Shown: positions 7,860 to 16,639, numbered from the stretch's first letter. The stretch: 64,000 bases of DNA from Salipaludibacillus neizhouensis (GCF_002886185.1 NZ_KZ614147.1:655187-719186); one strand, 5' to 3'. The notes: generated by a model not told the origin, from the sequence alone. Translations and numbers: made by a program.

Positions 7860-8837
7860 GTGAGCGATATGTTTAAAGGAATAGCAGAGGATGTAAAAGA
7901 CAAGAATCCAGCAATCGTTTTTCCCGAGGGAACAGATGAGAGAATATTAAAGGCAACGGTGCGGTTGCAAGCGGAAGGAATCTTGAAACCCATTCTGATT
8001 GGTAACAAAGAAGAAATTTTCTCGAAAGCTGCAAGTTTGAATCTTGAAGCAGACACACTTACTGTCATTGACCCTGAAACGTACGAGGAATTTGATGAAC
8101 TTGTGGAAGCATTTGTGAAACGTAGAAAAGGCAAAGCTACAAAAGAAGAGGCAGAAAAAATCTTGAAAACTCCAAATTATTTCGGAACAATGCTTGTTTA
8201 CGTTGGTAAAGCACTTGGGTTAGTTAGTGGGGCTGCTCACTCAACGGGCGATACGGTCCGTCCGGCACTTCAAATTATTAAAACAAAAGAAGGCGTGAAA
8301 AAGACGTCTGGCGTGTTCGTCATGGTTAAAGGAGATCAGCGTTATATATTTGGTGATTGTGCGATTAATATTTCGCCAGATAGTAATGACCTTGCTGAGA
8401 TCGCTGTCGAAGCCGCAAAAACGGCAAAAGTATTTGGTATCGATCCGAAAATAGCAATGCTTAGTTTTTCAACAAAAGGTTCTGCTGTTAGTCCTGAAAC
8501 AGAAAAAGTTATCGAGGCAACCAAGATCGTTCAAGAAAAAGCACCTCATCTTACCGTAGATGGTGAATTCCAATTCGACGCTGCATTTGTGCCATCTGTT
8601 GCGATGAAAAAAGCACCGGATTCTCCGCTTAAAGGAGAAGCAAATACATTTATCTTCCCGAATTTGGAATCTGGCAACATTGGCTATAAAATCGCCCAAC
8701 GATTAGGAGAGTTCGAAGCAATTGGTCCAATCCTCCAAGGGTTAAACCAACCGGTAAATGACCTTTCCAGAGGTTGTAATGAAGAAGATGTGTACAAGCT
8801 TGCACTTATTACAGCAATGCAAGGTGTGACAGAGTAA
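7860..8837 (+). CDS. pta: Phosphate acetyltransferase
   Basis: Pta (EutD-type) interconverts acetyl-CoA and acetyl phosphate in the overflow acetate pathway in the cytoplasm. The 325-residue length and the single PTA_PTB domain fit the short monodomain form of Bacillus. Recognisable segments are IVFPEGTDERIL (residues about 18-29), VSGAAHSTGDTVRPALQIIKT (about 121-141) and the C-terminal ANTFIFPNLESGNIGYKIAQRLG. The start is GTG 7860, with AAAGGAGGT at 7 bases; an ATG three codons on is less well placed. It is monocistronic with a very strong terminator. It stands between ywfI/hemQ and ywfL/lipL relatives, as in B. subtilis. Confidence 0.95.
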   Translation: MSDMFKGIAEDVKDKNPAIVFPEGTDERILKATVRLQAEGILKPILIGNKEEIFSKAASLNLEADTLTVIDPETYEEFDELVEAFVKRRKGKATKEEAEKILKTPNYFGTMLVYVGKALGLVSGAAHSTGDTVRPALQIIKTKEGVKKTSGVFVMVKGDQRYIFGDCAINISPDSNDLAEIAVEAAKTAKVFGIDPKIAMLSFSTKGSAVSPETEKVIEATKIVQEKAPHLTVDGEFQFDAAFVPSVAMKKAPDSPLKGEANTFIFPNLESGNIGYKIAQRLGEFEAIGPILQGLNQPVNDLSRGCNEEDVYKLALITAMQGVTE

Positions 8838-8843
8838 ATAGAG

Positions 8844-8892
8844 ACAAATAACCCCCGTCGGCGAGAGGCCGGCGGGGGTTATTTGTCTTTTT
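8844..8892 (+). terminator. Terminator of pta
   Basis: A long perfect hairpin with arms ACAAATAACCCCCG and CGGGGGTTATTTGT, an additional GGC/GCC pairing at the top, and a trailing CTTTTTG. It follows the pta stop by six bases. Confidence 0.9.
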
Positions 8893-8904
8893 GTGGTGGG
8901 CGTT

Positions 8905-9139
8905 CGTCATTTGTAGGTGGTAGGTGCTCCTGCGGTTACTCGTCGCAGAAAACATTGCTACCGGCGTAGCACCTACAAAAGTAGCAGGAAGAAAACGAGA
9001 GTATAAGCGAGGATGAAGGAGTTTGAGAAGCGGAAAATTCGGTAGGTGCTACCGGCGTAGCACCTACAAAAGTAGCAGGAAGAAAACGGGAGTATAAGCG
9101 AGGATGAGGGAGTTTGAGAAGGCGTTTTTCGCCGATCTT
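8905..9139. repeat. Family C repeats in 91-bp tandem units (array 1)
   Basis: The gap between pta and ligD holds a degenerate GTAGGTGCT, then two units starting at GCTACC 8957 and GCTACC 9048, exactly 91 bases apart. Each unit has the palindrome GCTACCGGCGTAGC inside GTAGGT/ACCTAC arms, then AAAAGTAGCAGGAAGAAAACG and a purine-rich tail ending in GGAGTTTGAGAA. The second unit stops at the ligD stop codon. Three more units of the same spacing lie at 52775-53000. Confidence 0.85.
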
Positions 9140-10969
9140 CTAAAACTCCCTCAACTTTTCTAAAACCTCCTTAAATGCTACTTCGTTATCAACATGGCGC
9201 ATCAATCGGAAAGGATCCCCTTCAATCGCAACTCGCTCAATGACTGCAGGGAGGGTAAACGAATAGGGAGTTAATCCCGAATCCACTTCAGGCCAGAAGA
9301 GGGGTGTAGCAATGAGTCCGGCTTCATGTCCTCGTGGGGAATAAGGAGTAATGATTGTCTTTCCTTTATCATGTTGAATGTAATCCAAGTACAGTCTATT
9401 ACCACGGTTCTTTTTCATTCGCTCGATCGTAAACCAATCGGCTTCCTGTTCACATAAAAATTTGCAGACGAACGAGGTAAATATGCGTGTGTCTTCATAG
9501 CTGAAAACACTTTCAGGTAATGGAATGTAAAGCTGAAGCCCCTTTCTGCCCGAAGTTTTTACGAATGATTCAAGCTGAAATTCATCAAATATCTCTTTCA
9601 TCCTCACTGCGGCTTCGACAGCCAAGGAAAATTCCTTCATAGAAGGCGGATCCAAATCCAAGACGATTTCAGTCGGATAACTAGTACCAATCGTTTCAAA
9701 CGGCGTATGAAATTCCAACGCTAGCTGGTTGCCTAGCCACAACAATGTTTCTAACTCGTTACAAATAATATAATCAATCTCGTCTATCGTTTCGGTTTGT
9801 ACAAAATCAGGCGCATAATCAGGAGAATTTTTTTGATAAAATAGCTCTCCATCGGCACCATGAGGGTATCGTATAACAGTTAAGAGACGATCCTTTAAAA
9901 ATGGTAAAAGATAAGGTGACATGTGTTGTAAATACAATAAATAGTCATCTTTATGGATCTCTTGTTCAGGCCAGACAGGTTTGTCGGGACTAGTAATGGG
10001 AACCGTTTCCGGAAGCGCAAAAAGCTGTTTCTCCATTTGCTTACGAGAACAGGAGGAAGGTTCTGTTTCAAATTGAAAGGAATGGAATCTTGGCTCGCGA
10101 AGATGCTTTCCGTCAAAATCAATGCAGGCAATATTTGCACACACAGATGGGGGGATGTGGAAACTACCGTCTGATTGTTTCACCCCGTTTTTCTGAAATA
10201 AAGTACGTAATGTTTTTTCCTCTTCCTCAGCCAAACCGTGTTTAAACTGGACAATGACCAGAAATTTTTCACCGTCATAAACGCCGCCATCAAAGTATCC
10301 GTTTTTAGGGTTATAAGTGGACAGCGCTACCGTAATCATCCGCCAGTGCTTTTTTTTCAGCCACTGTGTTGTACGTTTTCCACTTTCCCAAGTACTCGTT
10401 TTTCTTTTTGCGATTGCACCTTCGCCATGATAGACGACAATATTATGCCACAGTTCTTCCCAGTTTTTAAAAACTTCGATTGCTTGCAAACTGCGAGAAT
10501 CCTGCGCATCAACCTTATGAGGAAGATGAGTTTTTTTAAAAAAAGAAGACATCTGCTTTTTTCGGGATGGTAACGTTTTATTCCTTAGAGATTCTCCCTT
10601 AAGAGTTAAGACATCGAACGCAATATATTTGCAGGGAAAGGAAGCGGCATGTTTTGAAATGACATCTTTACTTTTCATCCGGCCACGGCGTTGCACCTCG
10701 GAGAATTTGCTGCGCCATGGATTAAGGAGAAATACAATTTCGCCATCGAGCGAAAGAGGGAGGAAGGGCTTCACTTCTTCATACATTTTTTCACAAAACT
10801 GAACAATCTCAGGGAAATTAGCATTTAAGTTTTTACCATTACGGCTAGATAATTCAGGTGTTTTTTCACGCCAATGCAGCAAACATCGAAATCCATCATA
10901 CTTCGCTTCATAAATCCACCCTGATGTTTCAGGAAACTCCTCGACAGGTGTTAATAACATTGGTTTCAC
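9140..10969 (-). CDS. ligD: ATP-dependent DNA ligase LigD (ligase plus polymerase domains)
   Basis: LigD works with Ku in bacterial non-homologous end joining. The 609-residue protein has the Bacillus order: the ligase domain first (about 1-300) with the nucleotidyl lysine motif KYDGFR (K23), then the primase-polymerase domain (about 310-600) with the metal-binding LDLDPP and the TSGRKGLQLYIPL segment. No 3'-phosphoesterase domain is seen, as in B. subtilis YkoU. The start is GTG, with AAAGGAGGT at 6 bases. It is divergent from ku, with a family B repeat between them. In B. subtilis these genes serve spore DNA repair under sigma-G and SpoVT; I could not define such a promoter here. Confidence 0.95.
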   Translation of the reverse strand: MKPMLLTPVEEFPETSGWIYEAKYDGFRCLLHWREKTPELSSRNGKNLNANFPEIVQFCEKMYEEVKPFLPLSLDGEIVFLLNPWRSKFSEVQRRGRMKSKDVISKHAASFPCKYIAFDVLTLKGESLRNKTLPSRKKQMSSFFKKTHLPHKVDAQDSRSLQAIEVFKNWEELWHNIVVYHGEGAIAKRKTSTWESGKRTTQWLKKKHWRMITVALSTYNPKNGYFDGGVYDGEKFLVIVQFKHGLAEEEEKTLRTLFQKNGVKQSDGSFHIPPSVCANIACIDFDGKHLREPRFHSFQFETEPSSCSRKQMEKQLFALPETVPITSPDKPVWPEQEIHKDDYLLYLQHMSPYLLPFLKDRLLTVIRYPHGADGELFYQKNSPDYAPDFVQTETIDEIDYIICNELETLLWLGNQLALEFHTPFETIGTSYPTEIVLDLDPPSMKEFSLAVEAAVRMKEIFDEFQLESFVKTSGRKGLQLYIPLPESVFSYEDTRIFTSFVCKFLCEQEADWFTIERMKKNRGNRLYLDYIQHDKGKTIITPYSPRGHEAGLIATPLFWPEVDSGLTPYSFTLPAVIERVAIEGDPFRLMRHVDNEVAFKEVLEKLREF

Positions 10970-11050
10970 GAAAAACCTCCTTTAGCATGATTATTTTTAA
11001 CAATTTCATAAGCAACCATGCATAAAAAACAGCAAAAACCTGCAAGTTAA

Positions 11051-11175
11051 TAAGAAAAACGGTATAGCCGTCTTTTATTAAATACAGCGTCAGCTTCCAC
11101 CGCTATCTTAGTATCAAGGGTGGGTTACCCTTGATACTTGCGGTGTGAAGGTAGCTGTCAATTTTATAAATTCTC
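11051..11175 (+). repeat. Family B palindromic element, copy 2 (between ligD and ku)
   Basis: Left end TAAGAAAAACGG with hairpin ACGGTATAGCCGT; the long hairpin has CTTCCACCGC pairing with GCGGTGTGAAG and GTATCAAGGG pairing with CCCTTGATAC; right end AGCTGTCAATTTTATAAATTC. Compared with copy 1, both arms of the lower stem have changed together (GCCAC/GTGGC to ACCGC/GCGGT). It fills most of the 343-base gap that must also hold the ligD and ku promoters. Confidence 0.85.
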
Positions 11176-11312
11176 TCTTTATAAAAGCGTAACCACTTTG
11201 AACATCAAAGCTGGTCGTGAAATTCGAATTTGCTAATTCCAGCACCTCTGTGGGAAGTAAATAACAGCTTGTTAGAAACCAGCATAAAAATATAAAAAGC
11301 AGGTGAATGTAC

Positions 11313-12173
11313 ATGCATACAATGTGGAAAGGAAGCATCAGCTTCGGATTAGTGAGTATACCGGTGAAACTCCACGCTGCAACAGAAAATAAAGATCTAA
11401 AATTGAGACAGCTTCATAAAGAGTGTCACACGCCAATTTCATATGAAAAAGTTTGTCCTGGCTGTGAAAAGGAAATAACAAACGATGATATCGTGAAGGC
11501 GTATGAGTATGAAAAAAATAAATTTGTCGTCTTGGATGACGAAGATTTAGAAAAGCTGAAGAAAGAAAACGATGATAAGTCCGTGGAAATTATTGATTTT
11601 GTAAAGCTTGAGGAAATCGACCCTATATATTTTGAAAAAAGCTATTTTCTTGCGCCGAACGATGGTGGAGGCAAGGCATATGCCTTGTTAAGAGAAGCTC
11701 TGAAAGACTCGGGAAAGATTGGTGTAGCTAAAATTATCATTCGTTCAAAAGAACAGCTTGCCGTTGTCCGTGTTTATGAAAATACCCTTCTTATGGAGAC
11801 GATTCACTTCCCGGATGAAGTAAGAGGAACGGGAGAATTACAGCTTCCAGATGATCAGAACGTCAGTAAAAAAGAATTGGATACGGCTCTTATGTTGATC
11901 AAACAATTAACGACTCCATTTGAAGCAGATAAGTATCATGATGAGTATCGTTCTGCTTTACTGGAATTAATTGAAGAGAAGCGTGCTGGTAAAGACACTG
12001 TCGAAGCAACCGATGCAAAGAAGCCGGCAGCTAAATCAAATGTTACCGATTTAATGTCAGCACTTCAGGCTTCGGTAGACAAAACGAGGAAGAAGCCAGG
12101 CAAAACGACAGCGAAGAAAAGAGCACCTGCAACGCCTAAGCCAAAAACCGGTAAAAGTAAGGGTGTTTCTTAA
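11313..12173 (+). CDS. ku: Non-homologous end-joining protein Ku
   Basis: Ku is the homodimeric DNA-end-binding partner of LigD. The 286-residue product starts MHTMWKGSISFGLV, the classic bacterial Ku N-terminus. It continues through the Ku core (to about residue 235) and ends in a Lys/Ala/Pro-rich tail (about 236-286, many K, A and T residues), like the lysine-rich extensions that increase DNA binding. ATG 11313 has AGGTG at 7 bases; ATG 11307 is too close to it. The stop codon TAA (12171-12173) is the first three bases of a family B element, so the very end of the protein may have been set by that insertion. Confidence 0.95.
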   Translation: MHTMWKGSISFGLVSIPVKLHAATENKDLKLRQLHKECHTPISYEKVCPGCEKEITNDDIVKAYEYEKNKFVVLDDEDLEKLKKENDDKSVEIIDFVKLEEIDPIYFEKSYFLAPNDGGGKAYALLREALKDSGKIGVAKIIIRSKEQLAVVRVYENTLLMETIHFPDEVRGTGELQLPDDQNVSKKELDTALMLIKQLTTPFEADKYHDEYRSALLELIEEKRAGKDTVEATDAKKPAAKSNVTDLMSALQASVDKTRKKPGKTTAKKRAPATPKPKTGKSKGVS

Positions 12174-12295
12174 GAAAAACGCGTAGCGTCTTTTCTTAAA
12201 TACATCGTTATCTTTCGCCACCATCATTTAAGTGTCAAGGGTGGGTTTCCCTTGACACGCGCGGCGTAAAGATAGCAGTCATACATTATTTCTTA
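12171..12295 (+). repeat. Family B palindromic element, copy 3 (overlaps the ku stop codon)
   Basis: It runs from TAAGAAAAACGC to TTTCTTA. The end hairpin is ACGCGTAGCGT in place of ACGGCATAGCCGT, and the upper stem is GTGTCAAGGG/CCCTTGACAC in place of GTATC.../...GATAC, so both arms have changed while pairing is kept. Confidence 0.85.
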
Positions 12296-12299
12296 AAAA

Positions 12300-12344
12300 A
12301 AGGGGTGTCTCAAAAGGTTATTTAACCGTTGAGACACCCCTAAC
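12300..12344. terminator. Bidirectional terminator between ku and lipL
   Basis: A hairpin with arms AGGGGTGTCTCAA and TTGAGACACCCCT and a 14-base loop, preceded by A-rich sequence (a T run on the minus strand). It serves the convergent lipL and probably ku. Confidence 0.8.
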
Positions 12345-12362
12345 TATGAGCAGAAGCTTTCG

Positions 12363-13199
12363 TTAGTCCTCCGCAAGCTTTTCATTTCGTTTTAACATTC
12401 GCGCAATATTTTCTTCATACAATTGCCAGCCTTTTTCATCAAGCTCGTACATAGCCAAGTGGGAACTTAAGTCTTTTAGTTGGAGCAGCATTCGATGGGT
12501 GATCGATTCAATCGAATACTGAGCACTGGATAACTCCTCAAGAGAAGCCATTTTAGCGGGTTCAATTTTTGGATAGTCAAACTTGGTCGTTGTATCTTGC
12601 ACACTTCGATCATAAAACTCTCGAATAAGAGCTGCCCGATCAAAACCACTTCCACTAACCGCAAGATAAATTTGTACCGCAACACCTCCACGTAAACGCC
12701 GTTGAGAAATACCAGCGAATTTCCGTCCTCCGATACTTAAATCATACCTCCCGGGACAGTAGGATTCTTTAATTTCCCCATCCAAAATTTCATCAGCAAC
12801 TTCATGGAGTAACGCGCGGGTAAATGCCACCATCAGATCATATCCGCGATCTATGGTAAGCTCTCTATCCTCTTTAAAAATCAAGGATAAATTAAATACC
12901 TCGGGATCAAGAACAACAGCCAACCCGCCGGAATTACGAACAATAACTTCGTATCCTAGCTTTTTCAAAAAGGCAATTCCTTCGTTTATAAAAGGTAGTC
13001 TACTGTCCTGAATCCCTAACACGATCGTTTTATTGTGCACCCACGTCCGAGCAATTCCTGTCTCGGGCATTTCTGAAATCCGGCGGCACAATGTATCATC
13101 CATGGCAAAAGAATACATCGGATTCATTGCAAGACCAGAGACCGATTGATCGAGAACAAGCCAGTTTTTTCGGGTAAGTAACGGTTGAATATTTTCCAT
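12363..13199 (-). CDS. lipL: Octanoyl-[GcvH]:protein N-octanoyltransferase LipL
   Basis: LipL moves octanoyl groups from GcvH to the E2 subunits of 2-oxoacid dehydrogenases during lipoate assembly. The 278-residue protein has the lipoate ligase/transferase fold, with a substrate-pocket motif RNSGGLAVV (residues about 88-96). The segment KESYCPGRYDLSIGGRKFAG contains C148, matching the active-site cysteine (C150) described for B. subtilis LipL. No ATP-grasp C-terminal extension is present, which argues against a lipoate ligase. The start has AGGAG at 8 bases. B. subtilis ywfL lies in the corresponding region. Confidence 0.88.
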   Translation of the reverse strand: MENIQPLLTRKNWLVLDQSVSGLAMNPMYSFAMDDTLCRRISEMPETGIARTWVHNKTIVLGIQDSRLPFINEGIAFLKKLGYEVIVRNSGGLAVVLDPEVFNLSLIFKEDRELTIDRGYDLMVAFTRALLHEVADEILDGEIKESYCPGRYDLSIGGRKFAGISQRRLRGGVAVQIYLAVSGSGFDRAALIREFYDRSVQDTTTKFDYPKIEPAKMASLEELSSAQYSIESITHRMLLQLKDLSSHLAMYELDEKGWQLYEENIARMLKRNEKLAED

Positions 13200-13348
13200 T
13201 TCCTAAACTCCTCTACAAGCTAAACGCATATGGAAAAATTATATCACATTTTCTTCACATAATTTATCGCTATAGCCGTTGCAATCGGCTCAATAGAGAC
13301 TGTAAAATGATTTAAGGATAACAGTAGTATTCAAAGGACGTGGAGAAT

Positions 13349-13570
13349 TTGGCAAATAAATTTTTAATTTGTGATGATTGTGATGCCACAAACATTAAAA
13401 CATTAGTCCCGAAGCTTAAAAAGCTAGATCCAGATGCTGAAATCGAGATAGGTTGCCAATCCTATTGTGGCCCTGGGAGAAAAAAAGTTTTCACTTTTGT
13501 CAACGATCGCCCAGTTGCAGCCATCGATGAGGATCTATTGCTGGAAAAAGTGAAAAAACGAATGAGGTAA
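13349..13570 (+). CDS. DUF1450 family protein
   Basis: A 73-residue protein starting at TTG 13349 ([11 protein letters not shown]...). The upstream GTG at 13340 sits directly after the AAAGGA Shine-Dalgarno, so TTG is preferred. It has the DUF1450 pattern: an early CDDC pair, a central [10 protein letters not shown] motif and a C-terminal VNDRPVAA strand. The four cysteines suggest a thioredoxin-like or metal-binding fold; the function is unknown. It is related to, but clearly distinct from, YuzB. It stands alone, with no hairpin terminator noticed and 220 bases of featureless A/G-rich DNA before ywfO. Confidence 0.75.
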   Translation: MANKFLICDDCDATNIKTLVPKLKKLDPDAEIEIGCQSYCGPGRKKVFTFVNDRPVAAIDEDLLLEKVKKRMR

Positions 13571-13791
13571 TGTTTGGCTTATTTTAATGAATGCGCAAAG
13601 AGAAAAACTTGCGGTAGCGGGCGGGAAAAACAGCAGACAAATTAGAAAAACATAAACGGAATGAGCCTTGCAAGGCAAAAAGATTTAGGAACTAAAACAA
13701 TTAAACCTTATTTTCCCAAGCACTGTAACGTATAATTGAATCAACGTATTTAATACATAAACAGTCTTTACGGAGGGGGGAACGAAATAAT

Positions 13792-15096
13792 ATGAGAAGA
13801 CCTGATGGAGAACTTGAGGAAGAAAAGGTTTTTAAGGATCCGGTTCACCGTTATATTCATGTGAGGGATGAGTTGATTTGGGACTTGATTGGTACGAAGG
13901 AATTCCAACGGCTGCGGAGGATTCGTCAGCTGGGAACGACTTATGTGACTTTTCATGGTGCTGAGCATACACGTTTTAATCATTCGCTTGGTGTGTATGA
14001 GATTATGCGCAGGATGGTTGAAAATTTGGAGAAAAAAGGAAAGTGGGATGCGGATGAACGGTTGGTTTGTTTAGCATCGGCGTTGCTGCATGATGTTGGC
14101 CATGGTCCATTTTCCCATTCTTTCGAGAAGATTTTTCATATGGATCATGAAAAGTGGACGCGTGAAATTATCCTGGGTGACACGGAAATAAATAGCGTGC
14201 TGCGAAGAATGGATGATGATTTTCCGTTAAAGGTGGCGGATGTGATTGCGAAAACGTATGATAATAAGCTGCTAGTCAGTCTTATTTCGAGTCAGATTGA
14301 TGCGGATCGTATGGATTATTTGCTGCGTGATGCGTTTTACACGGGAGTGAGTTATGGTCAGTTTGATATGGAGCGAATTCTTCGGGTAATGAGAGCGGAT
14401 GAGGACCAGGCGGTATTTAAGCATAGCGGAATGCATGCTGTAGAGGATTACATCATGAGTCGCTATCAGATGTACTGGCAGGTGTATTTTCATCCAGTGA
14501 CAAGAAGTGCGGAGGTTATTTTGAGTAAGATCCTGCATCGGGCGAAAGAGCTGTTAGCTCAGGATTATGCTTTTAAACTGACGCCACATCATTTTTTATC
14601 GATGTTCAATGGAAAGGTTACATTAAGGGATTATTTGAAAATGGATGAATCGGTCATTTTATTTTATTTTCAGGAATGGGAAGAAGAGGAAGACTCCATT
14701 CTTAAGGATTTGTGCAGTCGTTTCATGCACCGTCATTTATTTAAATATGTGGAATGTGATCCTAGTAAGCAAATGGTCATTTGGCAAGAGTTACGGGATC
14801 TTTATCAAAAAATCGGGCTCGACCCGGATTATTATTTGGTAATCGATTCATCCTCGGATTTGCCGTACGATTTTTATCGGGCAGGGGAGAAGGACGAGCG
14901 GGTGCCGATTCATTTATTAATGCCGGATGGAAAGCTGCGGGAACTATCGCGTGAATCGGATCTTGTTGAATCGATTTCGGGTAAAAAGCGGACGGATCAT
15001 AAGCTGTATTACCCTAAGGATTTGTTAATGGATCAAACGGAATTTCCCGAGGAGAAACAACGAATTATGGCTTTGCTGGTAAATCAGGAGGGGTAG
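13792..15096 (+). CDS. ywfO: HD-domain phosphohydrolase YwfO
   Basis: A 434-residue cytosolic protein of the HD superfamily. The metal-binding residues are visible: H in AEHTRFNHSLGVYE (about residues 57-70), the HD pair in ALLHDVGHGPFSHSFE (about 92-107), and a later D in SSQIDADRMDYLLRDA. YwfO-like proteins hydrolyse nucleotides such as dGTP or (p)ppGpp-related substrates; the substrate here is inferred only. A GGAGGGGGG Shine-Dalgarno precedes ATG 13792. ywgA starts two bases after its stop, so the two form an operon. G/T-rich wobble codons are more frequent here than in nearby genes. Confidence 0.9.
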   Translation: MRRPDGELEEEKVFKDPVHRYIHVRDELIWDLIGTKEFQRLRRIRQLGTTYVTFHGAEHTRFNHSLGVYEIMRRMVENLEKKGKWDADERLVCLASALLHDVGHGPFSHSFEKIFHMDHEKWTREIILGDTEINSVLRRMDDDFPLKVADVIAKTYDNKLLVSLISSQIDADRMDYLLRDAFYTGVSYGQFDMERILRVMRADEDQAVFKHSGMHAVEDYIMSRYQMYWQVYFHPVTRSAEVILSKILHRAKELLAQDYAFKLTPHHFLSMFNGKVTLRDYLKMDESVILFYFQEWEEEEDSILKDLCSRFMHRHLFKYVECDPSKQMVIWQELRDLYQKIGLDPDYYLVIDSSSDLPYDFYRAGEKDERVPIHLLMPDGKLRELSRESDLVESISGKKRTDHKLYYPKDLLMDQTEFPEEKQRIMALLVNQEG

Positions 15097-15098
15097 CT

Positions 15099-15620
15099 TT
15101 GTTACATGAACATGCCAAAATTATGGCTTTAATCAATCAAACTGGTGAAATTGAAGGACGGAAGAAACTGCAGAAGATCGTTTATATAGCAAAAAAGATG
15201 GATTTCCCTTTTTATGAGAAATATCAGTTCCACATGTATGGTCCGTATTCTGAAGAGCTTACGCTTCGCGTGGAGGAAATGTGTGAATTAGAATTCGTAA
15301 CGGAAGTGAAAGAGCAACAGACTGGATATCAGCATTACCGCTATGAGCTATCGGATAAAGGGCGGGAATTTCTTTCGGTTATGGCGGAGGGGTTTCCCGA
15401 AGAAACGGAAATTCTTCAAGAGATGAACGGTTATTCTATCCGGTTTCTCGAGCTTGTATCGACAGTGCTTTATTTCGAGGAGTTGTCTCGAGAGGAAGTA
15501 ACAGCTAAGGTTTCAAATTGGAAAGCAAAGCTGAATTATACACAGGAAGATGTGGATAAAGCCTATGCTTACATAGGAAGACTAAGGAATAATACTTTTG
15601 CGGTGTTGAATAGAGTGTAG
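15099..15620 (+). CDS. ywgA: YwgA family protein
   Basis: A 173-residue protein starting at TTG 15099, with AGGAGGGG at 5-6 bases inside the end of ywfO. The N-terminal part (residues about 1-80) looks like a winged-helix segment (KLQKIVYIAKKM, then a YGPYSEELTLRVEEM motif) common to YwgA proteins. The function is unknown. Tight coupling to ywfO suggests joint work, perhaps a regulator or partner of the HD hydrolase. Its stop codon lies in the left arm of a family C-like hairpin. Confidence 0.85.
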   Translation: MLHEHAKIMALINQTGEIEGRKKLQKIVYIAKKMDFPFYEKYQFHMYGPYSEELTLRVEEMCELEFVTEVKEQQTGYQHYRYELSDKGREFLSVMAEGFPEETEILQEMNGYSIRFLELVSTVLYFEELSREEVTAKVSNWKAKLNYTQEDVDKAYAYIGRLRNNTFAVLNRV

Positions 15621-15651
15621 CACCTGCGATCTGGCTTTGGTCAGGTGCTAC
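15617..15651. repeat. Family C-like hairpin between ywgA and ywhB
   Basis: Arms GTAGCACCTG and CAGGTGCTAC with a 15-base loop. It overlaps the ywgA stop codon and lies just before the convergent ywhB stop, and could end both transcripts. Confidence 0.7.
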
Positions 15652-15660
15652 TGGCAAGGT

Positions 15661-15846
15661 TTATTGATCGCTTGCTCGTTTGCCTGCGACGCCATAGTTT
15701 GCTGGAGACATTTCTTCAATAACTACGGATATTTTTTCTTTAGGTGCCTTTGTAGTATTCGACACAGCTTCTGTCACTTGTTCTACAAGGTCACGTTTCT
15801 GATCGTCCGAACGACCTTCTAACATTTGAACGGTTACGATTGGCAT
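15661..15846 (-). CDS. ywhB: 4-oxalocrotonate tautomerase family protein YwhB
   Basis: A 61-residue small tautomerase. After removal of the initiator methionine the catalytic Pro1 is exposed (MPIVTVQMLEGR), and the family segments EKISVVIEEM and YGVAGKRASD follow. The usual length is 60-65 residues, and hexamers are typical. It catalyses keto-enol tautomerisation of 2-hydroxymuconate-like substrates in vitro; the cellular substrate is unknown. The start has GGAGAG at 9 bases. It is a single gene, as in B. subtilis. Confidence 0.92.
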   Translation of the reverse strand: MPIVTVQMLEGRSDDQKRDLVEQVTEAVSNTTKAPKEKISVVIEEMSPANYGVAGKRASDQ

Positions 15847-15926
15847 AATTTGATCTCTCCTTTTCTCTTTAGATGATTAGTATAGCCCACTAAAGGATAA
15901 CATTCTAGAAGGACGGTTTAAATCTT

Positions 15927-15957
15927 TTAATAAAAGACGGCTATGCCGTTTTTCTTA
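15927..15957 (-). repeat. Truncated family B element (end hairpin only)
   Basis: Minus-strand TAAGAAAAACGG with the hairpin ACGGCATAGCCGT and CTTTTATTAAA; the long hairpin part is missing. It is flanked by ordinary A/T-rich DNA upstream of ywhD. Confidence 0.7.
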
Positions 15958-16027
15958 ATTTACCGGTCTGACTTTTGCGTCACTTGTACTTTCGCGTTAC
16001 GCTCAGTGCTCTGAATGCGCTTTGCTA

Positions 16028-16055
16028 TTGAAACATGGAAAAAACGTTGTATGAT
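16028..16055 (+). promoter_or_regulatory. Sigma-A-type promoter of ywhD
   Basis: TTGAAA, a 16-base spacer and TATGAT, placed 48 bases before the ywhD start at 16103. Confidence 0.6.
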
Positions 16056-16102
16056 AGACTAGAAATAGGTTTCAATGAATGATTGAAGGCGAGGGATTAT
16101 TG

Positions 16103-16639
16103 ATGAATGAAAAGGATAAAGAGAAAAATGAGAAGATAAAAAAGATGTCCACCAGTTTTAATATTCTAAGTGGCGATTCGACCGATGGCCATGGCGGCTA
16201 TGGTGTTGGGACGTTGAACTTAAATAATATTACTCCTGTGTTTGTTGATGTCGAAGGCGGAGAAGCATTTGTTGATATGGGAGCATTACATGCCCGGAGC
16301 GCTGTAGAAAAAAGAATCAAGTTTTTAAAAGAAAAAGAAGCAGTCCCTAATGGAAACTTGTTCTGGCTTGTGTGGGTGACCGTAGAACCTATGGAAGGTG
16401 GACCGGCATATGTTGGTGTAACTGCTTGTGAAATGATTGTTGACCGGGAAATTCGCCGAGGCTATAAAAGCATGCCGGAGCATGTAAATAACATGGATAA
16501 ATCGTTGAAACGGAAAATTGTCGTCTCACAAATGGATGATAAAGGAAAAGCTATTTTAAAAGACTTTTTACAGACGTTTGATGAAGGCATGTGGGAGCGG
16601 GCAGATGCTCAACTTAATGAGGATTTGACTAGCTCTTAA
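16103..16639 (+). CDS. ywhD: YwhD family protein
   Basis: A 178-residue conserved Bacillus protein of unknown function. The N-terminal signature FNILSGDSTDGHGGYGVGTL (residues about 16-35) followed by LNNITPVFVD is diagnostic of YwhD. The product is soluble and acidic at its C-terminus. ATG 16103 is chosen because GGCGAGGGA lies about 7 bases before it; an upstream in-frame ATG at 16079 has no ribosome binding site. ywhD next to pbpG (ywhE) and speE/speB repeats the B. subtilis order, although here pbpG is convergent with it across 492 bases of repeats and terminators. Confidence 0.88.
   Translation: MNEKDKEKNEKIKKMSTSFNILSGDSTDGHGGYGVGTLNLNNITPVFVDVEGGEAFVDMGALHARSAVEKRIKFLKEKEAVPNGNLFWLVWVTVEPMEGGPAYVGVTACEMIVDREIRRGYKSMPEHVNNMDKSLKRKIVVSQMDDKGKAILKDFLQTFDEGMWERADAQLNEDLTSS

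Noticed and set aside
11255-11300. A sigma-G promoter before ku
   Set aside because: A CATAAAA-like -10 is present, but no -35 at the correct distance fits. Expression in the forespore would be expected from B. subtilis but is not shown here.
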